Source: an uncultured Clostridia bacterium (GTDB lineage Bacteria; Bacillota; Clostridia; TANB77; CAG-465). From it: 64,000 nucleotides of DNA. This document shows positions 10,281-19,969 of the stretch, piece after piece. Position 1 is the first letter of the stretch; each line of letters begins with the position of its first letter. The notes under the pieces were generated by a model that saw nothing but the letters and a program-made list of their open reading frames with translations, was not told where the DNA came from and made no database searches. The DNA lies in the NCBI GenBank assembly GCA_944383015.1, contig CALWOC010000004.1, positions 1 through 64,000 of the forward strand. Direction: 5' to 3'. Position numbers and translations under genes: made by a program.

Positions 10281-10387
10281 AATTAAATTTTGCACCTTCC
10301 TTTTTATAGGTTACATGTTCTATTATAACATTTTTCCCTGTATTTGTCAAATTTGCATTATTTTTTTACTGTTCCAGAAGCAGACTT

Positions 10388-10416
10388 ATTTTAGCACAGT
10401 ATTTTTTGTTTGTCAA
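10388..10416 (-). promoter_or_regulatory. Sigma-A-type promoter of the M23 peptidase gene
   Basis: On the minus strand: TTGACA (10416-10411), 17-base spacer, TAAAAT (10393-10388), about 90 bases before the start. Confidence 0.75.
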
Positions 10417-10515
10417 GTTTTTAATACTTTTGTAATATTAGTAACAATTATTTAACCTATATAATACAATCTATTCCTTTATGTTACTTTATAGTATAAT
10501 ATTTTAGATAAAATA

Positions 10516-10544
10516 TTGTACTCTTATCATATTTGTTGTATAAT
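10516..10544 (+). promoter_or_regulatory. Sigma-A-type promoter of nfeD-SPFH
   Basis: TTGTAC (10516-10521), 17-base spacer, TATAAT (10539-10544), ~48 bases before the nfeD start. The 296 bases between the divergent genes hold this promoter and the M23 promoter; I see nothing else there. Confidence 0.7.
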
Positions 10545-10591
10545 ATAAGTATATTAGTTAATAATTTCATCGTGAAAAGGAGGGATTTTTT

Positions 10592-11032
10592 ATGTTACCG
10601 ATGTGGGCAATTTGGCTAATAGCTAGTGGAGTTTTCTTTTTAGGCGAAATTTTTACTATATCATTTTTATTATTCTGGCCTGGTGTTGGAGCTTTTCTTG
10701 CTTTTTTAGTAAGTCTTATAGCTCCAGAAAATCTACTTATACAAATTCTTGTATTTGTAATTTCTACAGTACTAATGATAATATTTACTAAACCACTTAT
10801 AAATAAACTATTTAAGAACAAAGATAATACAAGTATGAATAATAGTGCAGTACTTGGAAAAAAAGGAATTGTTATTAAAAAAATGGATAAAGATAATCCT
10901 GTAGGTCAAGTTAAAGTTAATGGCGAACTTTGGTCTGCTATAAAATCTGACAAAGATAAAGCTATTAATGTTGGAGAAAGTGTTATAATTGAAAAAATTG
11001 ATGGAGTTAAACTTTTAGTAAGGAAACCATAA
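10592..11032 (+). CDS. NfeD-family membrane protein
   Basis: 146 residues. Two or three membrane segments span residues 4-70, with the family-typical GEIFTISFLLFWPGVGAFLAF stretch. A C-terminal soluble OB-fold of ~70 residues starts near LGKKGIVI and contains GQVKVNGELWSA. NfeD proteins pair with SPFH scaffold proteins and help organise membrane microdomains. ATG follows AAGGAGG. The stop is 13 bases before the SPFH gene, with that gene's AAGGAGG between, so the two are co-transcribed. This short form lacks the ClpP-class protease domain of long NfeD. Confidence 0.9.
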   Translation: MLPMWAIWLIASGVFFLGEIFTISFLLFWPGVGAFLAFLVSLIAPENLLIQILVFVISTVLMIIFTKPLINKLFKNKDNTSMNNSAVLGKKGIVIKKMDKDNPVGQVKVNGELWSAIKSDKDKAINVGESVIIEKIDGVKLLVRKP

Positions 11033-11045
11033 AGGAGGTAAAAAT

Positions 11046-11987
11046 ATGGTTATTTTTATTATTATTCTTATTCTTGTTTTCTGTTTAGTAGTAGCTGCTG
11101 CTTCTATTAAAGTTGTAAAACAATCTGAAGTAAAAATTATCGAACGTTTTGGTAAATATAGCTTTACAGCAGAAGCTGGTCTTAACATTTTACTACCTTT
11201 CGTCGATAAAGTAAGAGCTGTAGTTAGTTTAAAACAACAAACTATGGACGTTACACCACAAAGTGTTATCACAAAAGATAACGTTACTATTACAATTGAT
11301 ACTGTTGTGTTCTATCAAATAATGGACCCAGTAAAAGCTGTATATGAAATTGAAAGCCTACAAAAAGGTATTGCATACATTGCTATTACAACAATTCGTG
11401 ATATTGTAGGTAAAATGGATCTTGATGCTACATTCTCATCTAGAGATGCTATCAACTCTCAACTTAGAGATGTACTTGATGAAGCTACAGATAAATGGGG
11501 ATGTAAAGTAGATCGTGTTGAAATAAAAGACATTAAGCCACCTGCTGATATTAGAGATGCAATGGAAAAACAAATGAACGCAGAAAGAAATAAAAGAGCT
11601 ATTATCCTTGAAGCTGAAGGTAAACGTCAAGCAGATATAACACTTGCTGAAGGTAACAAACAAGCTACAATATTAGATGCTGAAGCTGAAAGAGAATCTA
11701 GTATTAGAAAAGCACAAGGTGTTAGAGAATCTAAAATTCTTGAAGCTGAAGGTAACGCAGAAGCTATAAAGAAAGTTGCAGAAGCAAAAGCTGAAGAAAT
11801 AAAAATGGTATATGGTGCTATAATGGCATCTAAACCAGATGATAAACTAGTTGCTATAAAATCACTTGAAGCTTTAGAAAAAGTATCAAACGGAACTGCA
11901 AATAAAGTATTTATTCCATTTGACGCTACAAAAGCTATGGGTGCACTAGGTGCTATGACTGATATTGCAGATAAAAAATCTAAATAA
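11046..11987 (+). CDS. SPFH/Band 7 protein, stomatin/paraslipin type
   Basis: 313 residues. An N-terminal hydrophobic hairpin or anchor (residues 2-20) precedes the Band 7 domain (~25-190, e.g. VKIIERFGKY, DNVTITIDTVVFYQI). A long Ala/Glu-rich coiled coil (~190-265, repeated EAEG) and a conserved C-terminal tail (NKVFIPFDA) follow. These oligomerise on the cytoplasmic membrane as scaffolds of functional microdomains. The nfeD partner directly upstream supports the assignment. The gene ends at a shared bidirectional terminator facing dnaE. Confidence 0.93.
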   Translation: MVIFIIILILVFCLVVAAASIKVVKQSEVKIIERFGKYSFTAEAGLNILLPFVDKVRAVVSLKQQTMDVTPQSVITKDNVTITIDTVVFYQIMDPVKAVYEIESLQKGIAYIAITTIRDIVGKMDLDATFSSRDAINSQLRDVLDEATDKWGCKVDRVEIKDIKPPADIRDAMEKQMNAERNKRAIILEAEGKRQADITLAEGNKQATILDAEAERESSIRKAQGVRESKILEAEGNAEAIKKVAEAKAEEIKMVYGAIMASKPDDKLVAIKSLEALEKVSNGTANKVFIPFDATKAMGALGAMTDIADKKSK

Positions 11988-11998
11988 CAAAAAATTAA

Positions 11999-12020
11999 AA
12001 GGGGTATTTTCATACCCCTT
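11999..12020. terminator. Bidirectional terminator between SPFH gene and dnaE
   Basis: Arms 11999-12007 (AAGGGGTAT) and 12012-12020 with loop TTTC, A-rich before and T-rich after. It lies between two converging genes. Confidence 0.85.
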
Positions 12021-12022
12021 CT

Positions 12023-15000
12023 TTATTTTATTCTTACATTTTCTTTTCCAAAAGCAAGTTCTAATTTTTCTAATACTATACTACTATCTTGTAAAAAATT
12101 TAGTTTATTTAAAAGTTTCATTTTATTTGTTCCATCATAAAAGATATATACTTTAGTATCTCCATGATATTCCTTACTTAAATCTTTTATATAGCCTATT
12201 ACTCTATCTTCTAATTCAAATTTATCTTTTGGTATTCTTACATATATTTTTCTTTCTTTTTTTACTATATTTTCCTGTTTTTTTACATTTAGATCTTTGT
12301 CTATTGGTACTAAATTTGAAACTAATATCTTAGTTTTTTCATCTTCTTTTATACTAACTTTTCCTGTTACCTTTATTACACTATCATCTTCTAATATACT
12401 ATTAAATTTTTCAAAAACATTTGGAAATAATACTAGTTCAACTGTTCCATATAAATCTTCAAGTTCTGCAAACATCATATTTTTTCTAGTTTTAGTAATA
12501 AGTATTTTTCCTCTTTTAAATATACCACATAAAATTACTGTTTTATCATCGTAATTAATATTTGATTGCTCATCTTCTTCTGTCTCACTATTATTTAATT
12601 CTGTTGTAGTAACTGTAGAATTTTTGGCTATATAATCTTTATAATCATCCAGCGGATGCCCTGAAATATATAATCCAAGCATCTCTCTTTCCATATCAAG
12701 TAATTCTCTCTTAGTTGGAATTCTTCCACTTTTTTCAAGCTTTATAGTATCTCCATTTTGCTCAAATTCTCCAAAAAAGTCTAGTTGATTTATATAATTA
12801 CTTTTTCTCACATGATTTACACCATCAATAACACTTTCAAAATTATCTAGTAAATCATATCTATTATATTCTTTTTCTATTTCATCAAAACATCCTGCTT
12901 TTATTAAGCTCTCAACACATTTTTTATTAACCGTATCTGATGAAACTCTTTGACAAAAATCTATAAAACTAGTATATCTTCCATTAATTTTTCTTTCCTT
13001 AACAATTTCATCAATTGCATTCTCTCCTACATTTTTTATAGAATTTAGTGCAAATCTAATTTTACCATTTATAACTGCAAATTTAGCATAACTCTCATTT
13101 ATATCTGGTCTTAAAACTTCAATACCAAGTTCCCTGCTTTCATTTATATATATTGGTATTTTGTTTTGATTTCCTATAAAAGAATTCATAAAAGCAGCCA
13201 TAAATTCATTTGGATAATGACATTTTAAATAAGCAGTCTGATAAGCAACTACTGCATAAGCTGCAGCATGTGATTTGTTAAAAGCATATTTTGCAAACTC
13301 TGCCATTTCATCAAAAATCTTATTTGCACTATCTTTATCTATTCCGTTTTTATATGCTCCTTCAATAAATACTTCTCTTTCTTTATTCATCACATCTATT
13401 TTCTTTTTTCCCATTGCTCTTCTTACAATGTCGGCTCTTCCCAAACTATATCCTGCAAGTTTTCTAAATATCTGCATAACCTGTTCTTGATATACCATAC
13501 ACCCATATGTTGGCTTTAATATTTCTTTTAATGATTCATGAGTATATTCAATATGATCTTTATTATTCTTATTTCTAATATATCTAGGAATTTGATCCAT
13601 TGGTCCTGGCCTATAAAGTGATATCATTACTATTATATCTTCTATAGAATCTGGTTCCATCTTCATCATCATTTTTCTAAACCCAGGACTTTCCATTTGA
13701 AATACTCCTAACGTCTTTCCTTGTGTTAACATTCTATATGTATCTGGATCATCAAATGCGCCAAAATCAACATCAATATTTCTAATTTTCTTTACAAGCT
13801 TTTTAGTATCATCTATCACTGTAAGCGTTCTGAGTCCTAAAAAATCCATTTTTAAAAGACCAAGTTCCTCCAAAGTTGTCATTGTATATTGCGTTGATAT
13901 CTGTCCTTCATTTTCATAAAGTGGAACATAATTTACAACTGGCTCTTTGGTTATTACAACACCACATGCATGAGTTGATGCCTGTCGTGCAAGTCCTTCG
14001 ATTTTTTTAGATATATCTATGACTCTTTTCGTCTCTATATCTTCATCATATAATTTTCTTAATTCTTGACTTCCCTCTAAAGCTTGATCTATTGTAATCT
14101 TAAGACTATGAGGAACTAGCTTTGCAATCATATCTGCTTTTTGGTATGGTATATCTAATACCCTTGCAACGTCTCTTATTGCCGCACGAGCTGCCATAGT
14201 ACCAAAAGTTATTATTTGTGCTACATGATCTTTTCCATACTTATTTGACACATAATCTATAACTTCTTGCCTTCTCTCGTAACAAAAATCTACGTCAAAG
14301 TCTGGCATACTAACTCTTTCTGGATTTAAGAATCTTTCAAATATTAAATCAAATTTCAAAGGATCAATATCTGTTATTCCTATTAAATATGCTGCAATAG
14401 ACCCAGCTCCACTTCCTCTTCCAGGACCTACTGGTATCTTTTGAGACTTAGCATAATTAATAAAATCTACTACTATTAAAAAATAATCTATATAGCCCAT
14501 CTTGTCTATAACACTTATTTCATAGTCTAATCTTTCTTTTACTTTTTCAAACTCTTCTTCTTTATACTTATTTGGTATCTGTTCATAACATTTTTTTGTA
14601 AAATACTCTAGATGTGAAACATTTTCTTCAATTTTAAATTCTGGTAAAATTGTATGTCCAAATTCAAGTTCAACATTACACATATCTGCAATCTTAAGTG
14701 TATTTTCTATTGCTTCTGGCACATTTTTAAAAGCTTCTTTCATCTCTTCTGGTGATTTAAAATAAAACTCATTTACTTTAAATCTAAGTCTATCTTCATC
14801 ATCAATTGTTTTTCTTGTTTGAATACATAAAAGAACTTCATGAAAATCATAATCTTCTTTATTTAAATAATGACAATCATTAGTAGCAACAAGTCCTATG
14901 CCATACTCTTTTGAAAATTCTATTAAATTTTGATTAACTAGTATCTGTTCTCTTAATTTATTATCTTGTAATTCTAAAAAATATCTATCTTTTCCAAAAA

Positions 15001-15490
15001 TGCTCAAATATTTTTCAAGCATTTCTTTAGCTCCAACTATATCTCCGTTTATTATTTTTCTAGAAAGTCCACCTGCAATACATGCAGATAAACAAATTAT
15101 ACCTTCATTATATTTTTCTAATACTTCCAAATCAATTCTTGGTTTATAATAAAATCCTTCTGTATATCCAATTGAACAAAGTTTTACTATATTTTTATAT
15201 CCTACATTGTTCATAGCAAGTAAAATCAAATGATTTGGTTCTGTATCAATTCTTCCGTCCTTATCTAATCTACTTCTTGGTGCTACGTAAAATTCACAAC
15301 CTATAATTGGTTTAATTCCATTTTTTTTACATTCTTTATACATTTCAATAGCACCAAACATATTTCCATGATCTGTTATTGCTACAGCTGGCATGTTATA
15401 TTCTTTTGCCTTTTTTACTACTTCATTAATTCTAATTGCACCATCAAGCAAACTATACTCAGTATGCAAATGTAAATGTACAAAGCTCAT
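12023..15490 (-). CDS. dnaE: DNA polymerase III alpha subunit, DnaE type
   Basis: 1155 residues, the length of the E. coli-like DnaE1 class. Order: PHP domain at the N-terminus (HLHTEYSLLDG at 6-16, ITDHGNMFG near 40), palm/fingers with GPGRGSGAGS and the catalytic PDFDVDF near 395-401, HACGVVIT, helix-hairpin-helix region, and a C-terminal OB-fold (VILCGIFKRG). Clostridia normally also carry PolC as main replicase, in which case DnaE extends primers; PolC is not in this window. ATG follows AGGTGATAAA. It shares the bidirectional terminator with the SPFH gene. Confidence 0.95.
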   Translation of the reverse strand: MSFVHLHLHTEYSLLDGAIRINEVVKKAKEYNMPAVAITDHGNMFGAIEMYKECKKNGIKPIIGCEFYVAPRSRLDKDGRIDTEPNHLILLAMNNVGYKNIVKLCSIGYTEGFYYKPRIDLEVLEKYNEGIICLSACIAGGLSRKIINGDIVGAKEMLEKYLSIFGKDRYFLELQDNKLREQILVNQNLIEFSKEYGIGLVATNDCHYLNKEDYDFHEVLLCIQTRKTIDDEDRLRFKVNEFYFKSPEEMKEAFKNVPEAIENTLKIADMCNVELEFGHTILPEFKIEENVSHLEYFTKKCYEQIPNKYKEEEFEKVKERLDYEISVIDKMGYIDYFLIVVDFINYAKSQKIPVGPGRGSGAGSIAAYLIGITDIDPLKFDLIFERFLNPERVSMPDFDVDFCYERRQEVIDYVSNKYGKDHVAQIITFGTMAARAAIRDVARVLDIPYQKADMIAKLVPHSLKITIDQALEGSQELRKLYDEDIETKRVIDISKKIEGLARQASTHACGVVITKEPVVNYVPLYENEGQISTQYTMTTLEELGLLKMDFLGLRTLTVIDDTKKLVKKIRNIDVDFGAFDDPDTYRMLTQGKTLGVFQMESPGFRKMMMKMEPDSIEDIIVMISLYRPGPMDQIPRYIRNKNNKDHIEYTHESLKEILKPTYGCMVYQEQVMQIFRKLAGYSLGRADIVRRAMGKKKIDVMNKEREVFIEGAYKNGIDKDSANKIFDEMAEFAKYAFNKSHAAAYAVVAYQTAYLKCHYPNEFMAAFMNSFIGNQNKIPIYINESRELGIEVLRPDINESYAKFAVINGKIRFALNSIKNVGENAIDEIVKERKINGRYTSFIDFCQRVSSDTVNKKCVESLIKAGCFDEIEKEYNRYDLLDNFESVIDGVNHVRKSNYINQLDFFGEFEQNGDTIKLEKSGRIPTKRELLDMEREMLGLYISGHPLDDYKDYIAKNSTVTTTELNNSETEEDEQSNINYDDKTVILCGIFKRGKILITKTRKNMMFAELEDLYGTVELVLFPNVFEKFNSILEDDSVIKVTGKVSIKEDEKTKILVSNLVPIDKDLNVKKQENIVKKERKIYVRIPKDKFELEDRVIGYIKDLSKEYHGDTKVYIFYDGTNKMKLLNKLNFLQDSSIVLEKLELAFGKENVRIK

Positions 15491-15552
15491 TTTATCACCT
15501 GCGCTTATTATATCAAAATTTTTACATAAAGTATAGTAATTTAAAACAGAAA

Positions 15553-15576
15553 AAGCAAGAAACTTAATTCTTGCTT
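15553..15576 (-). terminator. Hairpin at the end of the 96-residue membrane protein gene
   Basis: Arms 15553-15561 (AAGCAAGAA) and 15568-15576 with a six-base loop overlapping the stop codon; T-rich on the minus-strand exit. Confidence 0.6.
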
Positions 15577-15854
15577 AAATTGAATATATGTATATATTTG
15601 TCCAGTGCTTTTCTTAAAGCTACTTCTCTTGTATATCCTGAAATTATTTCATAATAATATACATAATCTCTAAAAATATATTCTTCAACTAATTCTATAT
15701 TTATATTTACTATATCATATTCATAAATTACTATATTTCTTAATTCTTTTTTTAACTCGTATCCACTAGGGTAACTATTATATTTACTATAATTTTCTTT
15801 TGTTAAAAAGGTTGCAATCATTGCTCCAAAAGAAATAAAGATAAAATAAATCAT
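15564..15854 (-). CDS. Small membrane-anchored protein of unknown function
   Basis: 96 residues. I do not recognise it. Residues 1-18 are hydrophobic and could be a membrane anchor or uncleaved signal. The rest is soluble, tyrosine- and isoleucine-rich, with a likely amphipathic helix at 60-85 (REVALRKALDKYIHIF). The start is well supported by AAGGAGGGGTATT before ATG. It sits alone between spoIIE and dnaE with a hairpin at its end. Confidence 0.6.
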   Translation of the reverse strand: MIYFIFISFGAMIATFLTKENYSKYNSYPSGYELKKELRNIVIYEYDIVNINIELVEEYIFRDYVYYYEIISGYTREVALRKALDKYIHIFNLSKN

Positions 15855-15940
15855 AATACCCCTCCTTAAAACATTAGTTATTTAGTATAAAAATATATAA
15901 CGTAAATACATTATATCATATTATGTAAATAATATCAAAT

Positions 15941-15965
15941 AGAAGCGCATATTAAATGCGCTTCT
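15941..15965 (-). terminator. spoIIE terminator
   Basis: Perfect stem: 15941-15950 (AGAAGCGCAT) and 15956-15965 with loop ATTAA, just past the spoIIE stop. Confidence 0.8.
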
Positions 15966-15968
15966 TAT

Positions 15969-18317
15969 TTAGTTAGTTTCTATTTTACTTACAATAATAG
16001 TTGCATCATCATCAAGTACACCGCCATTATTTAAATATAATACTTCTTTTATTTCTTGAGCTATTACCTTAGATGATTTTGTTATATCACAAGTTGATAA
16101 ATAATTTTTTAAATAATTACTATTTGGATCTAAATCATCAGGAATTACTCCATCAGATACCTGTATGATAAAATCCCCCTGCTTTAACTTTTTACAAATT
16201 GGTATATAATCTGTATTATCTACAAGCCCTATAGGAATAGTTGTAGAAGTAATAGTTACAACTTTACCATTTTCAATTAGATAAGTCGGAGCTGCACCAA
16301 GCTTTATAAAGAAGCACTCTCCATCCTTTTCATTTATAATAGCAGCATCAAGTGTTGAATAAAGCTCATCATCACCTTTTAATTTCACTATACTGTTTAC
16401 TATCTCAATAGCTTTTTCTTCATTAAATCCTCCACTTAATAGCCTCTCTAGTATATTAATTACTGCTGATGAACTCTTAGCTGCATCTTCTCCAGAACCA
16501 ACTCCATCACTTATTACAGTTAATTTTCTTAAATCTTGTAGTTCCATTTGAAGATAAGTATCTCCAGAAATCGTCTGATCTACTCTATTTTCAGCAATAA
16601 TCTCCGTCTTAATATTATATTTTGGCGTAGATACTAATTTTATTTTAGACTTTTCTGTTTTGGATATATTAAGAATTAACTTTATAGTCATATTTTGTTC
16701 TAGTATATTAGTAGCAAGTTGAGCTATCTGTCTTTTTTGTCTATCAATATTAGTCAATATATCAGTAACAAAAGTATATTCTATTGAATCTATATCTCTT
16801 ACGAAGTCATCTTCATATACATTATATCCATAAAACTTAAGCTCATCTCTTAATTTCTTTTGAGCCTCTTCTTTAACAAGACTACCTTCTTTAATATTAT
16901 CTGCAATTGTATTAAGTAATTTTGATACTTCTTTATACTGCTTAGATACTTTTTCATTATTTTCAAGTTCTCTTTGCTTCAAAATTCTCGTAATTTTCAT
17001 ATTATTATATATTTCATATAAATTATCTATTATAATCTTTGAATGCTTACAATCAAATTTAAGCATTTCAGGCTCTATTGCCTCACCATTTTCTAATTTT
17101 TCTGCTAAAAACTCGGCAGTTGCATCTAAATTTTCTTTATCTATACATTCATTTATGTTACTACATGCAAAGCATGTATTATTTACATAGCTTAAAATGT
17201 ATTTTTTTATTACTTCTGTTGTTTCTTGCTCTGTCTCCTTAGACTTAGGAACAGTTATATCTGCAAGACTGTTAAATATATCTGATACTGCACCAATTTT
17301 TTCTTTTGCCTCTCTTGTAGGATTTAAAAGATTATTTTTTACTGCCTCTATTCCTTTTCCTAAATCAAATAAATTATCTAATTTTCTTTCTACAAACTTA
17401 GGCATTACAAAAAGTACAACTGAAGCAATAAGCACTTCACAAGCAACTATTGTTAACTGTGTTGTTCCTGTTGCATAGTATGAAATATATATGTTTCCAG
17501 CAACAAAAGCTATAATTACAGGAAGTTTTCCAAACCTTCTTAGTAATCCTGCAACAAATCCACTAAAAGCAAGTGCAACTACAAAAGACATAGATACTTC
17601 ACATAACCAAGTATATGAAAGCCCTATCATAAGACCTGTTGTAGCACCTAATATTGCACCATTTCCCCAACCATAAATAAGTATAAGTACAAAAGCTAAA
17701 ATTTCAACTAATTTAAAACCTAAAATACTTATTGGACTTGCAGCTGAAAGTAGCATAGCAATTGTTAGCATCATCATTATACTCTCTTCTTTAGTATATA
17801 CAAATCCATTTTTTAAATTAATTATTACATTCATACCAGTAACTGCTACAAGATATATAATTGCTGATGCAACTATATAAGACAAAACTTTAAAAAGCTC
17901 AGTGAATAATTCTCCTGTAATAAACGAAAATACAATTTGAAGGATTGCCATTGAAACAAAAAACTTAATAAAAATTGTATACTTTCTATTAATTCCCTCA
18001 ATATTTACTATTGCAGTTATTAAATTATATAGTAGAAAAAATACCAATAATAATATTAAGCTTGTCGTATTACCACCAATAGCTAGTCCAATAATCGAAG
18101 CAACTAATACAAGAATTAAAGGTACTTCGAATGCGCTTGCAACTGCAAGCATCACATAGTTAAATGGTCTAAAGTCTCCTATAAAAGTTTTAGTAGATAA
18201 AAGCAATGCAAATAGTATAAATATTATATTTTTAAAACTTACAATCTTTTTTACCGTACTAAACACTGAACCGATTTTTTCATCAATATCATTATCTAGA
18301 TACTTATTATATATCAT
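15969..18317 (-). CDS. spoIIE: Stage II sporulation protein E, SpoIIE phosphatase
   Basis: 782 residues, near the usual ~830. The N-terminal half (~30-310) has about ten membrane segments, followed by a central cytoplasmic oligomerisation region. The C-terminal PP2C phosphatase (~575-780) carries the metal-binding VISDGVGSGEDA and VSDGVIPDDLD. In Bacillus, SpoIIE localises to the polar septum and dephosphorylates the anti-anti-sigma SpoIIAA, releasing sigma-F in the forespore. A CFACSNINEC cysteine pair near residue 385 in the linker matches clostridial-type SpoIIE. ATG follows AAGAGGTGTAAAAA. The presence of this gene is the clearest sign that the organism sporulates. Confidence 0.93.
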   Translation of the reverse strand: MIYNKYLDNDIDEKIGSVFSTVKKIVSFKNIIFILFALLLSTKTFIGDFRPFNYVMLAVASAFEVPLILVLVASIIGLAIGGNTTSLILLLVFFLLYNLITAIVNIEGINRKYTIFIKFFVSMAILQIVFSFITGELFTELFKVLSYIVASAIIYLVAVTGMNVIINLKNGFVYTKEESIMMMLTIAMLLSAASPISILGFKLVEILAFVLILIYGWGNGAILGATTGLMIGLSYTWLCEVSMSFVVALAFSGFVAGLLRRFGKLPVIIAFVAGNIYISYYATGTTQLTIVACEVLIASVVLFVMPKFVERKLDNLFDLGKGIEAVKNNLLNPTREAKEKIGAVSDIFNSLADITVPKSKETEQETTEVIKKYILSYVNNTCFACSNINECIDKENLDATAEFLAEKLENGEAIEPEMLKFDCKHSKIIIDNLYEIYNNMKITRILKQRELENNEKVSKQYKEVSKLLNTIADNIKEGSLVKEEAQKKLRDELKFYGYNVYEDDFVRDIDSIEYTFVTDILTNIDRQKRQIAQLATNILEQNMTIKLILNISKTEKSKIKLVSTPKYNIKTEIIAENRVDQTISGDTYLQMELQDLRKLTVISDGVGSGEDAAKSSSAVINILERLLSGGFNEEKAIEIVNSIVKLKGDDELYSTLDAAIINEKDGECFFIKLGAAPTYLIENGKVVTITSTTIPIGLVDNTDYIPICKKLKQGDFIIQVSDGVIPDDLDPNSNYLKNYLSTCDITKSSKVIAQEIKEVLYLNNGGVLDDDATIIVSKIETN

Positions 18318-18352
18318 TTTTTACACCTCTTTATGTTTCTTTTATACTATAT

Positions 18353-18387
18353 ATTCTACTATATTAATTTCAAAAAATTTGTCAAAA
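18353..18387 (-). promoter_or_regulatory. Candidate Spo0A-controlled promoter of spoIIE
   Basis: Minus strand: TTGACA (18385-18380) followed after 21 bases by TAGAAT (18358-18353). Overlapping the -35, the plus strand reads TTTGTCAAAA (18378-18387), one mismatch from the 0A-box TTTGTCGAAA. B. subtilis spoIIE uses a Spo0A-dependent sigma-A promoter with a similarly long spacer. An alternative -10 (TATAGT at 16 bases) would make it an ordinary promoter. Confidence 0.45.
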
Positions 18388-18425
18388 CAAATAGCATATT
18401 AAAAATATATTATTATCCTAATATG

Positions 18426-18460
18426 GAAAAATAGTCAAACATAAAATTTGGCTATTTTTC
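18426..18460 (-). terminator. Hairpin after the AT-hook protein gene
   Basis: Arms 18426-18439 (GAAAAATAGTCAAA) and 18447-18460 with one imperfect pair and loop CATAAAA, ten bases beyond the stop. Confidence 0.55.
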
Positions 18461-18469
18461 ATTTAAAAA

Positions 18470-19723
18470 CTATTTAACTTTTTTAGGTCTTCCTACACGT
18501 CTTTTCTCTTTTGGCTTTTCTTCCTTTCTAGGTCTACCTACTCTTCTTTTTGGTTTTTCTTCTTCAATTGCCTCTTCTTTGTCTTCTTCTATTTCTTCTT
18601 TTATATCTTCCTCTTCTAAAGATTCATTCTTTCCAAGAATTTCATCAAGATTTAATTTATCTAAATCAATATCTTCTTCATCTTGAGCTTCTTCCTCTTC
18701 AGGATTAAGTATTTTTTCTATCTTTTCTTTTACATTCTCATTTTCACTTATTTCTTTAGCTTTTTCGAACAAAAATTTATCTATTTGTTCTTCATCTTCA
18801 CTAGCTAATAATTTTGAATATTCTAAGTATTCATCTTCGGTAGAAATAGTTCTATGAACATCATTTACTTTAGTCTTTATCATCATATCATAAATTTCTT
18901 TAAACATTTTTATATAATCATTTTCATTTACTATTTCTTTTTCAAAGCTTTCATCATATATCTTTAATACTTTTGAGAAAATCTTATCTATTATTTTAAA
19001 ATATCTATATGAATTCTTACATATATTTATAATAAGATTATATTCATACATATGCTTGTCTATATCCGATTCAATTCCTTTGATCATAGACTCTATAACA
19101 TACTCGATTAATTCTCTTTCATCTGCTGGTAATTTAGATATATCATAATTATCATTTATATAACCAACATATTCATCAATACTTTTAAATAATTCCTTAT
19201 ATAAATCCTCTGTATATTGCTCTGTTTGAATTGCAGTATCAATATCTTCTGCATTTTTTATTACTTGATTATATCTTTGCGCTTTTCCTTCATCTTTTAT
19301 ATTTTGTTTAACTTCATCTATTGCTGAAGAAATAGATAGCAAATTAAACTTTATTTCTTCTTTAGACTTAAATTTTGATCTAGTAACTCTGTCATATTCC
19401 ATCTCTAAAAAAGTCTTTTGAAGTTCAAGTCTTGTTGTCTTATCTGCTGAATTAATATTATCTATTATATCATCAGGATAAGACATCTTTAACTCATACA
19501 TACTTCTTTGCATAATATCATATTGATATTTTACAAAAACAATTTCTCTTAAAATATTTTCTTGATATATTTTTTTGTCATCACCTTCAGTTTTCCTTAT
19601 AACTGATAAATGCTCATCAATTGCCTTATTCATTTTATTCATATTAAGCATAATTACTACGCTTTGTATTACTCTATCAAAAAAGTTAATCTTCTTCTTC
19701 GAACTAACAACTATATCTGCCAT
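18470..19723 (-). CDS. Helical protein with tandem C-terminal AT-hooks, unknown function
   Basis: 417 residues, not recognised as a named family. Residues ~1-330 are predicted almost all helical and charged (coiled-coil-like, rich in D, E, K, I, Y). A very acidic stretch (~335-388) follows. The extreme C-terminus carries two near-identical basic repeats KRRVGRPRK and KRRVGRPKK, with GRP cores at 396-398 and 411-413. GRP flanked by Arg/Lys is the AT-hook that binds the minor groove of A+T-rich DNA. ATG follows AAGGGAGAG. A chromosome-associated role is inferred; the neighbours (smc elsewhere, scpB/addB upstream) do not settle it. Confidence 0.7.
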   Translation of the reverse strand: MADIVVSSKKKINFFDRVIQSVVIMLNMNKMNKAIDEHLSVIRKTEGDDKKIYQENILREIVFVKYQYDIMQRSMYELKMSYPDDIIDNINSADKTTRLELQKTFLEMEYDRVTRSKFKSKEEIKFNLLSISSAIDEVKQNIKDEGKAQRYNQVIKNAEDIDTAIQTEQYTEDLYKELFKSIDEYVGYINDNYDISKLPADERELIEYVIESMIKGIESDIDKHMYEYNLIINICKNSYRYFKIIDKIFSKVLKIYDESFEKEIVNENDYIKMFKEIYDMMIKTKVNDVHRTISTEDEYLEYSKLLASEDEEQIDKFLFEKAKEISENENVKEKIEKILNPEEEEAQDEEDIDLDKLNLDEILGKNESLEEEDIKEEIEEDKEEAIEEEKPKRRVGRPRKEEKPKEKRRVGRPKKVK

Positions 19724-19833
19724 ATAACAACTCTCCCTTATTTAGTTTTCAATATATTTTAACAAGATAATCTAAATTTCTTGATATAAAAAATTCAACA
19801 TTTAAATCAATTAAACCTTGATAACCTACTTAT

Positions 19834-19861
19834 ATTATATCTTTTTTTCAAATAATTTCAA
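19834..19861 (-). promoter_or_regulatory. Promoter of the AT-hook protein gene
   Basis: Minus strand TTGAAA (19861-19856), 16-base spacer, TATAAT (19839-19834), leaving a leader of about 100 bases. The remainder of the 246-base gap shows nothing else clear. Confidence 0.5.
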
Positions 19862-19969
19862 GACCTTAAAAGGAAAACTTGTAATTTTAGTAACATTTTC
19901 TTAACTATATGAACATAAGTCTGTAATAATGTAATATTTATTTCCATTTATTGGCAAATTAGGCAATTT

